Of a stretch of DNA of 64,000 bases, positions 9,353-17,563 are shown piece after piece. Source of the DNA: Chloroflexota bacterium. GTDB lineage: Bacteria > Chloroflexota > Anaerolineae > Anaerolineales > Villigracilaceae. Positions within the stretch are counted from its first letter, which is position 1. The number at the start of each line of letters is the position of its first letter. The stretch spans positions 1 to 64,000 of the forward strand of contig JAKOVF010000206.1 in assembly GCA_029782225.1 (NCBI GenBank). The letters run 5' to 3'. Under the pieces are notes generated by a model. It did not search any database. It had not been told where the DNA came from and saw only the letters and a program-made list of their open reading frames with translations. The position numbers were made by a program, and so were the translations under genes.

Positions 9353-9808
9353 ATGAAATTACACGAACTCGTACCTAATGAAGGTTCCAAGAAGAATCGG
9401 AAACGCGTGGGCCGCGGCATTTCCGCCGGTCAGGGCAAGACCGCTGGCCGCGGTACCAAAGGCCAGCACTCGCGTTCCGGCGAAGGCGGTCACATTTACC
9501 GCCAGGGCGGCAACCTGCCCTTCTATCGCCGCCTGCCGTTCATCCGTGGTGAAGGATTTACCCCACCGAATCAGGTGAGCTTCAACGAAGTTAACCTGGA
9601 CCAGCTTTCGGAAGCTTTCAAGTCCAACGAGGACGTGAATCCCGAGAGCCTCGAGAAAGCCCGCCTCCTGCGCGAGCCAAGCAATCCCGTGGTCGTCCTT
9701 GGCCGCGGTGAAGTGACCATTCCACTGAAAGTGCGCGTACATCGCATCAGCGCCGGTGCCAAGGCCAAGATCGAAAAGGCTGGCGGCTCTGTGGAATTGA
9801 TCGCCTAA
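9353..9808 (+). CDS. rplO: 50S ribosomal protein L15
   Basis: L15 is a late-assembly 50S protein. The 151 residues include KLHELVPNEGSKKNRKRVGRG, the glycine-rich KGQHSRSGEGG region and the LPFYRRLPFIRGEGF motif. The position directly before secY is the classic spc-operon arrangement. Confidence 0.97.
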   Translation: MKLHELVPNEGSKKNRKRVGRGISAGQGKTAGRGTKGQHSRSGEGGHIYRQGGNLPFYRRLPFIRGEGFTPPNQVSFNEVNLDQLSEAFKSNEDVNPESLEKARLLREPSNPVVVLGRGEVTIPLKVRVHRISAGAKAKIEKAGGSVELIA

Positions 9809-9830
9809 TCCTCATAAAAGGACACTTCGT

Positions 9831-11195
9831 ATGAAGACCACCTTTTCAGGCTGGCGTTATCTCTGGAAATCGGAAGACATTCGGCGCAAATTGCTGATCA
9901 CACTTGCGATCCTGGCAATCTATAGAATCGCGGCCAACGTCCCGGCGCCGGGTGTCAACCACACGATCCTGCAACAATTCCTTTCGGCCGGGAATGCCGG
10001 CGGAAACTTCCTCGGGTTCCTCGATCTGCTCTCCGGCGGCACGGTATCCAATTTCTCTCTGCTTTCGATGGGCGTCTATCCGTACATCACCGCTCAGATC
10101 ATTCTGCAGTTGCTCGTTCCGATCATACCGGCTCTCCAGCGCAGGATGGAAGAGGATCCGCGGGAAGGACGTCGTTGGCAGGAGAAGTGGACATACTACC
10201 TGGCCGTACCGATGGCTGCGCTGTCTGCGATCGGGCAGATCAACATTTTCAATTCCCTCGCCATTCAGGCTGTTGGTCAGCCAATTCTGAATTTTGGTTT
10301 TACTGCCGATCTCTGGCTTCCTTCACTGGCCGTCCTGGTCGCAATGACCGCCGGTACCATGTTTGCGATCTGGCTGGGTGAGCTGATCTCCGAATATGGC
10401 ATTCGCGGTCAGGGTCTATCTCTCATCATCTTTGCAGGGATTGTGGCCCGCATGCCCGCGAATTTGAGTCGGATGCTGGCCGACGTGACCACACGCTGGT
10501 TCATGCTTGCCTTTACGATCATCGTGATTGTGCTGACTGTCTTTGCCATTGTCTATGTCCAGCAGGGACGCCGTAATGTCCCGGTGATGTACCCGGGTCG
10601 TCGCATGGGCAATCGCATGTCCATGCCGGTCAAAGGTACGCTGCCTCTGATGGTCAACCTCTCCGGCATGATCCCGCTGATCTTTGCCAGTGCCATCCTT
10701 CAATTCCCGGCTATCATTGCCGGGTTCTTCCTTCGCTCCCAAAACGCAGGAGTCGTCAAATTCTTCACGGGAGTTCAACAGTTCTTTGGCGGCACAGGCA
10801 ATTACAACTGGGGCTACTGGACGATGTACTTCCTGATGGTGGTACTTTTCACCTTCTTCTATACTTCGGTCTTGTTCGACCAGCAGAATTACGGTGAAAA
10901 CCTGAAGAAGAATGGCGCGACGGTTCCTGGTGTGCATACAGGCGCGCCCACACAAAAGTACCTGAGCACCGTCCAACGGCGCATCACCTTGCCAGGCGCA
11001 GTCTTCCTGGGTCTTGTGGCAGTCATGCCGTTTCTATTGCAGCTCCTTGTCCCGGCTGCAGCAAATAATGCGGGACTTTTCCTCGTTTCGTCCTCCGGCT
11101 TGCTGATCGTCGTTGGTGTAGTTCGCGATACCTTCATGAACATTGATGCCGAACTCAAGCTGCACGGCTATCAAGACTCATTGCTTGTCCGCTAA
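9831..11195 (+). CDS. secY: Preprotein translocase subunit SecY
   Basis: SecY is the channel subunit of the SecYEG translocon. The 454 residues are slightly long for the family and show about ten membrane segments. Marks include the plug region near GNFLGFLDLLSGG, YITAQIILQLLVPIIPALQ, GIRGQGLSLIIFAGIV and the C-terminal VVGVVRDTFMNIDAELKLHGY. AAAGGACA precedes ATG. adk follows after 15 bp in the classic secY-adk-map order. Confidence 0.98.
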   Translation: MKTTFSGWRYLWKSEDIRRKLLITLAILAIYRIAANVPAPGVNHTILQQFLSAGNAGGNFLGFLDLLSGGTVSNFSLLSMGVYPYITAQIILQLLVPIIPALQRRMEEDPREGRRWQEKWTYYLAVPMAALSAIGQINIFNSLAIQAVGQPILNFGFTADLWLPSLAVLVAMTAGTMFAIWLGELISEYGIRGQGLSLIIFAGIVARMPANLSRMLADVTTRWFMLAFTIIVIVLTVFAIVYVQQGRRNVPVMYPGRRMGNRMSMPVKGTLPLMVNLSGMIPLIFASAILQFPAIIAGFFLRSQNAGVVKFFTGVQQFFGGTGNYNWGYWTMYFLMVVLFTFFYTSVLFDQQNYGENLKKNGATVPGVHTGAPTQKYLSTVQRRITLPGAVFLGLVAVMPFLLQLLVPAAANNAGLFLVSSSGLLIVVGVVRDTFMNIDAELKLHGYQDSLLVR

Positions 11196-11210
11196 AAAAG
11201 AGGAGACAAT

Positions 11211-11861
11211 ATGGCGACCTTTATCGTATTGCTCGGCCCTCCCGGTGTAGGTAAAGGAACGCAGGCCAAGATCCTGGCCGAAACGACGAACCTCGCGCAC
11301 ATCTCTTCTGGGGATTTGTTTCGCGAGAACCTTAAGAATCAAACCGAACTCGGCAAGCTTGCCAAGTCCTACATGGATAAAGGCGAACTGGTCCCGGACG
11401 ATGTGACGATCAGCATGATCAGAGACCGCCTCAGTCGCGCGGACTGTGAAACTGGTGCCATTTTGGACGGCTTTCCCCGCACCCCGGCCCAGGCCGACGC
11501 GCTTGAGAAGATGCTCACCGGTTTCAAGGGTAAAGTGGACTATGTCCCATTTATCACTGCAGCGAAGGACATCCTCGTTGAGCGTGCGAGCGGACGCTGG
11601 ACATGCCGGGAGCAGGGACACATCTATCATCAAAAGTTCAACCCGCCGCAAAAAGTTGGCATCTGCGACATAGACGGTTCAGAGCTTTATCAGCGCGATG
11701 ATGACAAAGTCGAGACGGTTTCAAAACGCATCAAGGTTTATCTCGATCAGACCATGCCCCTGGTGGAGTATTACCGCCAGAAAGGTGTATTGGTTGAGAT
11801 AGATGGTTCGCAGCCAGTCGATCAGGTTACTGAAAATTTACTGGCTGCTTTAAAGAAATAA
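11211..11861 (+). CDS. adk: Adenylate kinase
   Basis: Adenylate kinase interconverts ATP and AMP with two ADP. The 216 residues show the P-loop GPPGVGKGTQA, the AMP site HISSGDLFRENL, LDGFPRTPAQADAL and the long-form lid. In the lid the usual four zinc ligands are partly replaced: CREQG instead of CxxCG, and CDIDG instead of CxxCG or CxxDG. That leaves two cysteines plus an Asp and a Gln. A zinc-free or weakly binding lid is therefore possible. Confidence 0.97.
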   Translation: MATFIVLLGPPGVGKGTQAKILAETTNLAHISSGDLFRENLKNQTELGKLAKSYMDKGELVPDDVTISMIRDRLSRADCETGAILDGFPRTPAQADALEKMLTGFKGKVDYVPFITAAKDILVERASGRWTCREQGHIYHQKFNPPQKVGICDIDGSELYQRDDDKVETVSKRIKVYLDQTMPLVEYYRQKGVLVEIDGSQPVDQVTENLLAALKK

Positions 11862-11887
11862 TCTGTGAGAAGAACAGGTATTTATTA

Positions 11888-12658
11888 ATGAGTTGGGCTC
11901 GCCAGACAAACATCAAAACCCCTGCTGAACTGAAGATTATGCGTGAAGCAGGACATATCAATGCAAGCGTTCTGGCGGCAGTGAAAGAACGTTTACAACC
12001 CGGTGTGACGACAGCTGACCTCAACGCGGCTGCTGAGGAAGTGCTGAAGTCATATGGATGCACATCGCCGTTCAAAGGTTACGGCCACCCTCCGTATCCG
12101 GCTTCTGTCACGATCAGTATCAATGACGAGCTGGTACACGGCATTCCCCACCCAAAGCGCAAGCTAAAGGAAGGGGATATTGTCTCGGTGGATAGTGGCA
12201 CAATCTATGAAGGCTTCGTCGCCGACTCGGCTCTTACGGCCGGAGTAGGGGAAATCTCCCCGCAGGCGAAGAAACTGCTCGAAGTCACGGAAGGAGCGTT
12301 GCATGAGGGCATCTCAAAGATGCGCAAAGGCAACCGTACCGGTGACGTTTCAGCGGCGATCCAAAATTATGTCGAGAGCCGTGGCTTCTATGTAACGAAA
12401 GAATATACAGGACACGGTGTCGGGCGGAAGATGCACGAAGGACCGCAGGTGCCCAATTATGGTCATGCGGGAAGCGGCATTCTCCTCCGCCCGGGCATGA
12501 CCATCGCCCTCGAACCGATGGTCCTCGTTGGGACGCCGGAAACCCGCGTCCTGCCGGATCAATGGACGGTTGTTTCTGCTGACGGGTCGCTGACGGCCCA
12601 TTTTGAACATAGTGTGGCTGTCACCGAAGGAGAACCCCTAATCCTGACTGTCCTGTGA
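11888..12658 (+). CDS. map: Methionine aminopeptidase, type I
   Basis: The enzyme removes the initiator methionine from nascent proteins using two metal ions. The 256 residues keep the ligand set: DSG and ADSAL aspartates, the GHGVGRKMHE histidine, and glutamates in EPM and EHSVAV. The substrate pocket HGIP is also present. It follows adk by 26 bp. No infA lies after it; instead a sigma-70-like promoter leads into rpmJ. Confidence 0.97.
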   Translation: MSWARQTNIKTPAELKIMREAGHINASVLAAVKERLQPGVTTADLNAAAEEVLKSYGCTSPFKGYGHPPYPASVTISINDELVHGIPHPKRKLKEGDIVSVDSGTIYEGFVADSALTAGVGEISPQAKKLLEVTEGALHEGISKMRKGNRTGDVSAAIQNYVESRGFYVTKEYTGHGVGRKMHEGPQVPNYGHAGSGILLRPGMTIALEPMVLVGTPETRVLPDQWTVVSADGSLTAHFEHSVAVTEGEPLILTVL

Positions 12659-12680
12659 CCAAGCAGATCACCGAAATATA

Positions 12681-12709
12681 TAGACAATCTGAGATAGAGC
12701 CTGTATAAT
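12681..12709 (+). promoter_or_regulatory. Sigma-70-type promoter before rpmJ
   Basis: TAGACA (12681-12686), a 17-bp spacer and a perfect TATAAT (12704-12709) lie between map and rpmJ. The transcript would start near 12716 and carry a short leader with AAGGAG before rpmJ. This would let rpmJ-rpsM-rpsK-rpsD-rpoA be expressed independently of the long upstream operon. Confidence 0.75.
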
Positions 12710-12746
12710 TGAAACTTTGGCTGTCCTAAGTAAGGAGATTGAACTC

Positions 12747-12860
12747 ATGAAAGTATCGCCCTCCATTCGCAAGCGCTGTGCCAAGTGCCGCATCATTCGG
12801 CGCAAGGGCCGCGTCTACATCATTTGCGAAAATCCTAAACACAAACAGAGACAGGGTTAA
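12747..12860 (+). CDS. rpmJ: 50S ribosomal protein L36
   Basis: L36 is a tiny zinc-ribbon protein of the 50S subunit. The 37-residue frame begins [20 protein letters not shown] and carries the CxxC pair (RCAKC), a third Cys in YIICEN and a His in PKHKQ, the usual C3H zinc set. AAGGAG lies 10 bases before the ATG, and rpsM starts 2 bp after the stop. Confidence 0.96.
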   Translation: MKVSPSIRKRCAKCRIIRRKGRVYIICENPKHKQRQG

Positions 12861-12862
12861 CC

Positions 12863-13249
12863 ATGGCGAGAATTGAAGGCGTTGACCTGCCCCGCAACAA
12901 GCGGGTTGAAGTGGGCCTGACCTATCTATTTGGTATTGGCCCCACACGCGCTCACGCGATTTTGGATCACACCAAAGTCAACCCTGATACGCGCGTAAAA
13001 GACTTGAGCGAAGCAGAGGTCTCTGCTTTGCGCGAATTCATTTCGAAGAACTTCAAAGTCGAAGGCGATTTGCGCCGCGAAGTTCAGATGAACATCAAGC
13101 GCCTGATTGAAATCGGGTGCTACCGCGGCCTGCGCCATCGTCGCAACCTGCCCGTCCGTGGGCAGAGAACTCGTACCAACTCGCGTACCCGCAAAGGCAC
13201 CAAGAAGACGGTTGCCGGCCGCGGTCGCCGACGTGGTGCGAAGAAGTAA
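12863..13249 (+). CDS. rpsM: 30S ribosomal protein S13
   Basis: S13 bridges the subunits from the 30S head. The 128 residues include the N-terminal [24 protein letters not shown] (in parts) and the C-terminal basic [25 protein letters not shown] (in parts). It is the second gene of the promoter-proximal alpha-type group. Confidence 0.98.
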   Translation: MARIEGVDLPRNKRVEVGLTYLFGIGPTRAHAILDHTKVNPDTRVKDLSEAEVSALREFISKNFKVEGDLRREVQMNIKRLIEIGCYRGLRHRRNLPVRGQRTRTNSRTRKGTKKTVAGRGRRRGAKK

Positions 13250-13276
13250 TCCTGTCCGAAAGGCATATAAAGAATT

Positions 13277-13681
13277 ATGGCTCAGAGTGTTCGTTCCACC
13301 CGGCGCGCTTCCGGCGCCAAAAAAGGGAAACGCGCCCTGTCCTCCGGACAGGTGCACATCTTTGCTTCATTCAATAACACCATTGTGACTGTGACGGACT
13401 CCGAAGGCAACACAGTGGCCTGGGGTTCTGCTGGTTCGGCCGGCTTCAAGGGCTCCCGCAAGAGCACGCCTTTTGCCGCCCGACTGGCTGCCGAGCAGGC
13501 TGTCAAGGCCGCCCAGCAATTGGGCATTCAGGAAGTTGAACTCTTCGTGAAAGGCCCCGGGCCCGGACGCGAGAACGCCATCCGTGCCGTACAGTCCATG
13601 GGTATGAAAGTGCGCTCCATTGCGGATATTACCCCGGTGCCCCACAATGGCTGCCGTCCCCCAAAGAAGCGCCGCGTATAG
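13277..13681 (+). CDS. rpsK: 30S ribosomal protein S11
   Basis: S11 lines the 30S platform near the Shine-Dalgarno helix. The 134 residues contain [36 protein letters not shown] and the invariant C-terminal [16 protein letters not shown]. It lies 27 bp after rpsM and 18 bp before rpsD. Confidence 0.98.
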   Translation: MAQSVRSTRRASGAKKGKRALSSGQVHIFASFNNTIVTVTDSEGNTVAWGSAGSAGFKGSRKSTPFAARLAAEQAVKAAQQLGIQEVELFVKGPGPGRENAIRAVQSMGMKVRSIADITPVPHNGCRPPKKRRV

Positions 13682-13699
13682 TATTTGAGGTAGTCTTAT

Positions 13700-14356
13700 A
13701 TGGCAAAAACACTTAGTCCGGTTTGTAAACTCTGCCGGCGCGAAGGCGAGAAGCTCTTCCTGAAAGGCGAGCGGTGCTACACGCCAAAATGCGCCATCGA
13801 AAAGCGCAACTTCGCTCCTGGTCAACACGGCCGCACGGGTTCGCGCGGTGGAAGAGGTATGGGTACCGGCCGTGCCTCAGACTTCGCCCGCCAGTTGCGC
13901 GCAAAACAGAAGGCCCGCCGTATTTACGGGGTGCTTGAACGTCAATTTCGCCGTTACTACGATACCGCTATTCGAAGCCGTGGTCTAACGGGTCTGACTT
14001 TGCTTCAGATCCTCGAATCACGTCTCGATAATGTTATCTTCCGCCTCGGATTTGCATCGAGTCGTCCGCAGGCTCGCTTGCTTGTCACTCATGGTCACTT
14101 CACGGTGAACGGACGCCGCACTGATGTTCCCTCCATGCAGCTTGGGCAGGGTGATGAAATCGCTGTGCGCGAAGGTTCCAGCAAGTTGAGTTATTTCAAA
14201 GACCTGAACGCTGTTGCAGAAAAGCGCAATGCTCCGGCGTGGCTTGGCCGCGATCTTCGACAGTTGAGTGGTACCGTAACTCGTATGCCGGAACGCGCTG
14301 AAATTGACGGTAGTCTGGACGAACAACTGATCGTCGAGTACTACTCCAGGCGTTAG
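13700..14356 (+). CDS. rpsD: 30S ribosomal protein S4, zinc-binding form
   Basis: S4 nucleates 30S assembly. The 218 residues begin with a zinc module, [12 protein letters not shown] followed by RCYTPKC, and then RNFAPGQHG. The S4 domain follows as [33 protein letters not shown], read in parts. In many bacteria S4 regulates the alpha operon. A gap of 76 bp precedes rpoA. Confidence 0.98.
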   Translation: MAKTLSPVCKLCRREGEKLFLKGERCYTPKCAIEKRNFAPGQHGRTGSRGGRGMGTGRASDFARQLRAKQKARRIYGVLERQFRRYYDTAIRSRGLTGLTLLQILESRLDNVIFRLGFASSRPQARLLVTHGHFTVNGRRTDVPSMQLGQGDEIAVREGSSKLSYFKDLNAVAEKRNAPAWLGRDLRQLSGTVTRMPERAEIDGSLDEQLIVEYYSRR

Positions 14357-14432
14357 TCCTCCATCTGCGCTTCGGGCCGGACGGTTAGCTTGTTCCCGGC
14401 CCCGCGCTTTTATCAACAGGGAGAGGTGTACC

Positions 14433-15401
14433 GTGACGAGTATCACGAACATGGTTATGCCGAAGATCGAGCGCGAAGCGGAAGCTCGAAATTACGGAAA
14501 ATTTACAATCAGCCCGCTCGAGCGAGGCTATGGCGTGACGCTGGGCAATGCCCTGCGCCGTGTCCTGCTCTCCTCTTTGGAGGGCGCGGCTGTCTCCTCA
14601 GTTCGCTTTGCAGATGTGTTGCATGAGTTCAGTGACATCCCTGGCGTGCGCGAGGATGTCATTCAGGTGATGCTGCAAATCAAGCAGATCCGCATCAAGA
14701 TGGATGGCGTGGACAGCACCCGCATGCACCTCGAGGTGCGTGGTGAAGGAACGGTTACAGCGGCCGACATTATTACCCCGGCCGAAGTTGAAATCGTAAA
14801 TCCCGATCTTTATTTGTTCACTGTGGATGGAGCCAAGACCAAGCTCGACATCGAATTCATGGTGGAACGCGGTCGTGGTTATTCCCCATCCAATGAGCGC
14901 TCCGGGCATATGCCCATCGGTGAACTGCCGGTGGATGCGATCTACAGCCCGGTCAAGCGTGTCAATTGGGAAGTGGCCTCAGCCCGTGTAGGTCAGAGTA
15001 CCGCTTACGACAAGTTAATTTTGGATATCTGGACAGACGGCACAATTTCGCCGGAACGCGCCCTCAGCAACTCGGCTCGCATTCTCATCGATCACCTGCG
15101 TTATGTGGCGGGTATCAATGAAGAAATGCTGACCGTGGCTGTGGAACGCGAAACGTCGGGAAGCCGCCTGAGCAGTGAACTGGCCGAAACGCCAGTGGAA
15201 GCGCTGGACCTTTCCGTGCGTGTCTTCAACTCCCTCAAGCGCACTGGCATCACCACTGTTGGTGATGTGCTCGACCTCCTTGAAAAGGGTGAGACGGCGG
15301 TCATGTCCATCCGTAACTTTGGTGAGAAGAGTCTCGATGAACTTCGCCAGAAAATGCGCGAGAAGGGCTTCCTGAAAGACGAAACAACCTCGGAGAGTTA
15401 G
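14433..15401 (+). CDS. rpoA: RNA polymerase alpha subunit
   Basis: Alpha dimerises to start RNA polymerase assembly, and its C-terminal domain contacts UP elements and activators. The 322 residues include RGYGVTLGNALRRVLLSSLEG in the N-terminal domain and the C-terminal VRVFNSLKRTGITTVGDVLDLLEKGE and RNFGEKSLDELRQKM, read in parts. GTG 14433 is chosen because GGGAGAGG ends 5 bases upstream. Confidence 0.97.
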   Translation: MTSITNMVMPKIEREAEARNYGKFTISPLERGYGVTLGNALRRVLLSSLEGAAVSSVRFADVLHEFSDIPGVREDVIQVMLQIKQIRIKMDGVDSTRMHLEVRGEGTVTAADIITPAEVEIVNPDLYLFTVDGAKTKLDIEFMVERGRGYSPSNERSGHMPIGELPVDAIYSPVKRVNWEVASARVGQSTAYDKLILDIWTDGTISPERALSNSARILIDHLRYVAGINEEMLTVAVERETSGSRLSSELAETPVEALDLSVRVFNSLKRTGITTVGDVLDLLEKGETAVMSIRNFGEKSLDELRQKMREKGFLKDETTSES

Positions 15402-15403
15402 CG

Positions 15404-15781
15404 ATGCGACATTCGATAGCAGGTTATAAACTAGGACGCACCAAAGGCGCACGAATTGCCCTGCGGCGCAACCTGATCAAGCAATTGTTCACACATGAAC
15501 GGATTCGGACCACTGAGGCCAAGGCTGCCGCGATCCGTGGCGATGCCGAGCGGCTGATCACACTTGCCCGCAACAGCGCCAATGGCAGTGACGCGGACAA
15601 GGTCAATGCACGACGTCTGGCAGTTTCCAGGCTCGGCGATAATCAAATCATCCCACGGTTGTTTGATGAGATTGCGCCGCGCTTTGCCAACCGCAATGGC
15701 GGCTACACCCGCGTGATGAAACTCGGCCCTCGTATGGGCGATTCGGCTGAGATGGTGGTTCTTGAGTTAGTAGAGGAATAG
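15404..15781 (+). CDS. rplQ: 50S ribosomal protein L17
   Basis: L17 is a 50S exit-tunnel rim protein. The 125 residues include MRHSIAGYKLGRTKGARIAL, LIKQLFTHERIRTTEAKA and the ending RMGDSAEMVVLELVEE. The TAG stop is also the first three bases of a heptamer repeat array (15779 onwards), which is why the real 3' boundary of this gene deserves attention. Confidence 0.97.
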   Translation: MRHSIAGYKLGRTKGARIALRRNLIKQLFTHERIRTTEAKAAAIRGDAERLITLARNSANGSDADKVNARRLAVSRLGDNQIIPRLFDEIAPRFANRNGGYTRVMKLGPRMGDSAEMVVLELVEE

Positions 15782-15822
15782 AGATTAGAGAATAGAGACT
15801 AGTCTCCAATAACTAATCTCTA
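15779..15822. repeat. Heptamer array with inverted arms after rplQ
   Basis: TAGAGAT, TAGAGAA and TAGAGAC run head to tail from 15779. The reverse arm CTAATCTCTA (15813-15822) complements the first ten bases. The core GAGACTAGTCTC (15795-15806) is itself a perfect 12-bp palindrome. The array begins on the rplQ stop codon. Confidence 0.8.
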
Positions 15823-15832
15823 CTCTCTTACT

Positions 15833-16600
15833 ATGGCACGTTACCAAGTGATCCTTGCCTACGACGGCACTGGTTTTCAGGGAAGTCAGCGGCAGGCTAA
15901 CAGGCGCACTGTTCAAGGTGAACTGGAAAAATCCCTTCGAAAATTGGGATGGTCCAGCAAGTCAGTCCTCATGGCTGGCAGAACGGACACAGGAACCCAT
16001 GCAACAGGACAGGTGGGCGCGTTCGATCTGGATTGGGCGCATACCGATGAGCAATTGCTCAAGGCGCTCAATGCAGAACTTCCACTCGATGTCGTTGTGA
16101 AAAGCCTGTGCGTCGCTTCCGCAAATTTTCACCCCCGCTTCGACGCGACTTCGCGGCGATACCGATACCGTCTCTTTTGCGAACCGATTCGCGACCCGTT
16201 ACGCGAGAAGTTTACCTGGAGAGTCTGGCCGGCGGTGGATGAGAATGTCCTCGAGCGGTCCGCAGGTCTCTTCCTCGGAACACATGATTTTGCCGCTTTT
16301 GGTTCGCCGACAACCCCCAAAGGGACGACGGTGCGCACGCTGACAGAATCCGAATGGAAGAAAATGCCGGATGGTGAGTGGCAGTTTGAGGTCCAGGCAG
16401 AAGCGTTTTTGTACCGCATGGTTAGAAGATTGGTCTTCGTCCAGGTGGCCCTTGCACAGGGAAAATGCTCGGGCGAGGAAGTCCAGAGAGCGCTCAAAAA
16501 GCAAGTCGAAACCTTGCCCCGAGCGAGTCGAGCGGTTCCCGCCGGACTTGCTCCCGCACATGGACTGACATTAGTCGAAGTAAAGTATGGATCACGATGA
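15833..16600 (+). CDS. truA: tRNA pseudouridine synthase A
   Basis: TruA converts U38-U40 of tRNA anticodon stems to pseudouridine. The 255 residues hold YDGTGFQGSQRQ and the catalytic-Asp motif AGRTDTGTHATGQ, then the C-terminal FLYRMVRRLVFV. The gene lies in the common rplQ-truA-rplM-rpsI order. Upstream of its ATG there is no clear Shine-Dalgarno, only the end of a repeat array, so initiation signals may have been altered. Confidence 0.96.
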   Translation: MARYQVILAYDGTGFQGSQRQANRRTVQGELEKSLRKLGWSSKSVLMAGRTDTGTHATGQVGAFDLDWAHTDEQLLKALNAELPLDVVVKSLCVASANFHPRFDATSRRYRYRLFCEPIRDPLREKFTWRVWPAVDENVLERSAGLFLGTHDFAAFGSPTTPKGTTVRTLTESEWKKMPDGEWQFEVQAEAFLYRMVRRLVFVQVALAQGKCSGEEVQRALKKQVETLPRASRAVPAGLAPAHGLTLVEVKYGSR

Positions 16601-16626
16601 AATAATAATGAAACGGAGAGACGAAA

Positions 16627-17073
16627 GTGCAACAGAAGACGTACTATCCGAAAGCCGCTGAGATCCAGCGCGATTGGGTTGTGGTGGATGCCAATGGGCA
16701 AACCCTTGGCCGCCTGGCCGCACACGTTGCGCATATTTTGCTTGGCAAGCACAAACCAACATTCACTCCCGGCGTGGAGATGGGTGATTATGTGGTGATC
16801 GTTAATGCAGAGCGCGTAGCTGTGACCGGCACCCGCACCCACAGCAAGATGGAGACAAAGATCTACAATCACCATTCGGGCTATCCCGGTGGTTTGAAGT
16901 CCATCTCACTGCGTGACCAGCTTGCCACCTACCCGGACCGCGCATTGCGCGATGCAATCTGGGGCATGCTGCCGCACAACCGCATGGGACGCGCGGTGCT
17001 CAAGCGTCTGAAGATCTATGCCGGCCCGGATCACCCGCATGGCATGCAAACCAAAGCTGCAAGCTCGAAATAA
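16627..17073 (+). CDS. rplM: 50S ribosomal protein L13
   Basis: L13 is an early 50S assembly protein. The 148 residues start at GTG 16627 after GGAGAG and include DWVVVDANGQTLGRLAAHVA, GDYVVIVNAERVAVTG and MLPHNRMGRAVLKRLKIYAG. rpsI follows after 14 bp, the usual L13-S9 pair. Confidence 0.97.
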   Translation: MQQKTYYPKAAEIQRDWVVVDANGQTLGRLAAHVAHILLGKHKPTFTPGVEMGDYVVIVNAERVAVTGTRTHSKMETKIYNHHSGYPGGLKSISLRDQLATYPDRALRDAIWGMLPHNRMGRAVLKRLKIYAGPDHPHGMQTKAASSK

Positions 17074-17087
17074 AGAGGTAAGAAAAT

Positions 17088-17480
17088 ATGGCTCAATTTT
17101 ATGAAGGCATTGGCCGTCGTAAGGAAAGCACTGCCCGTGTGCGCCTGATGAGCGGCAGTGGCAAGTTCACCGTCAACGAGAAGGACGGCGCGGCGTACTT
17201 CACGCGCCTCGGCGATCTCGATGACATCCTGCGCGCATTCAACGCCACGGGACAGGACGCGACCAAGTATGATGTGAGCGTCATGGTCAATGGCGGCGGC
17301 ACGACGGGCCAGACCGAAGCTGTGCGCCTCGGCCTCGCCCGTGCCCTTGTGCTCATCAACGGTGACTGGACCTCCCCTCTCCGCAAGAAAGGCCTGCTCA
17401 CCCGCGATGCCCGCGTCAAGGAACGCAAGAAACCGGGCCTGAAGAAAGCCCGCAAGGCTCCTACATACACCAAGCGTTAG
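17088..17480 (+). CDS. rpsI: 30S ribosomal protein S9
   Basis: S9 reaches with its basic tail towards the P-site tRNA. The 130 residues have YEGIGRRKESTARVRLMSGSG, GGGTTGQTEAVRLGLARAL and the C-terminal KARKAPTYTKR with the conserved final KR. It is paired with rplM. The palindromic array starting at 17509 separates it from the next gene. Confidence 0.97.
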   Translation: MAQFYEGIGRRKESTARVRLMSGSGKFTVNEKDGAAYFTRLGDLDDILRAFNATGQDATKYDVSVMVNGGGTTGQTEAVRLGLARALVLINGDWTSPLRKKGLLTRDARVKERKKPGLKKARKAPTYTKR

Positions 17481-17508
17481 CCTTTTTCTATAAGAGATGG
17501 ATCAGTTC

Positions 17509-17545
17509 GTAATTGGTAATTCGTAATTTACGAATTACCAATTAC
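17509..17545. repeat. Perfect 37-bp palindrome made of heptamers
   Basis: GTAATTG, GTAATTC, GTAATTT, ACGAATT and ACCAATT follow each other in 7-bp steps. Two 18-bp arms (17509-17526 and 17528-17545) are perfect reverse complements around base 17527. It lies between rpsI and the mazG-like gene. No long T-tract follows on the + strand, although TTTT is present at 17547-17550. Confidence 0.85.
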
Positions 17546-17563
17546 CTTTTAACGGAGACTCAC

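Noticed and set aside
10416-10976. 186-codon open frame on the - strand inside secY
   Set aside because: Antisense to a clearly recognised gene; His- and Gln-rich composition typical of shadow frames.
12659-12746. A hidden infA gene between map and rpmJ
   Set aside because: Only 88 bp are available and no frame resembles IF-1.
17513-17563. MazG start at 17513
   Set aside because: The added residues are only the translated palindrome, and a good ribosome site precedes ATG 17564.
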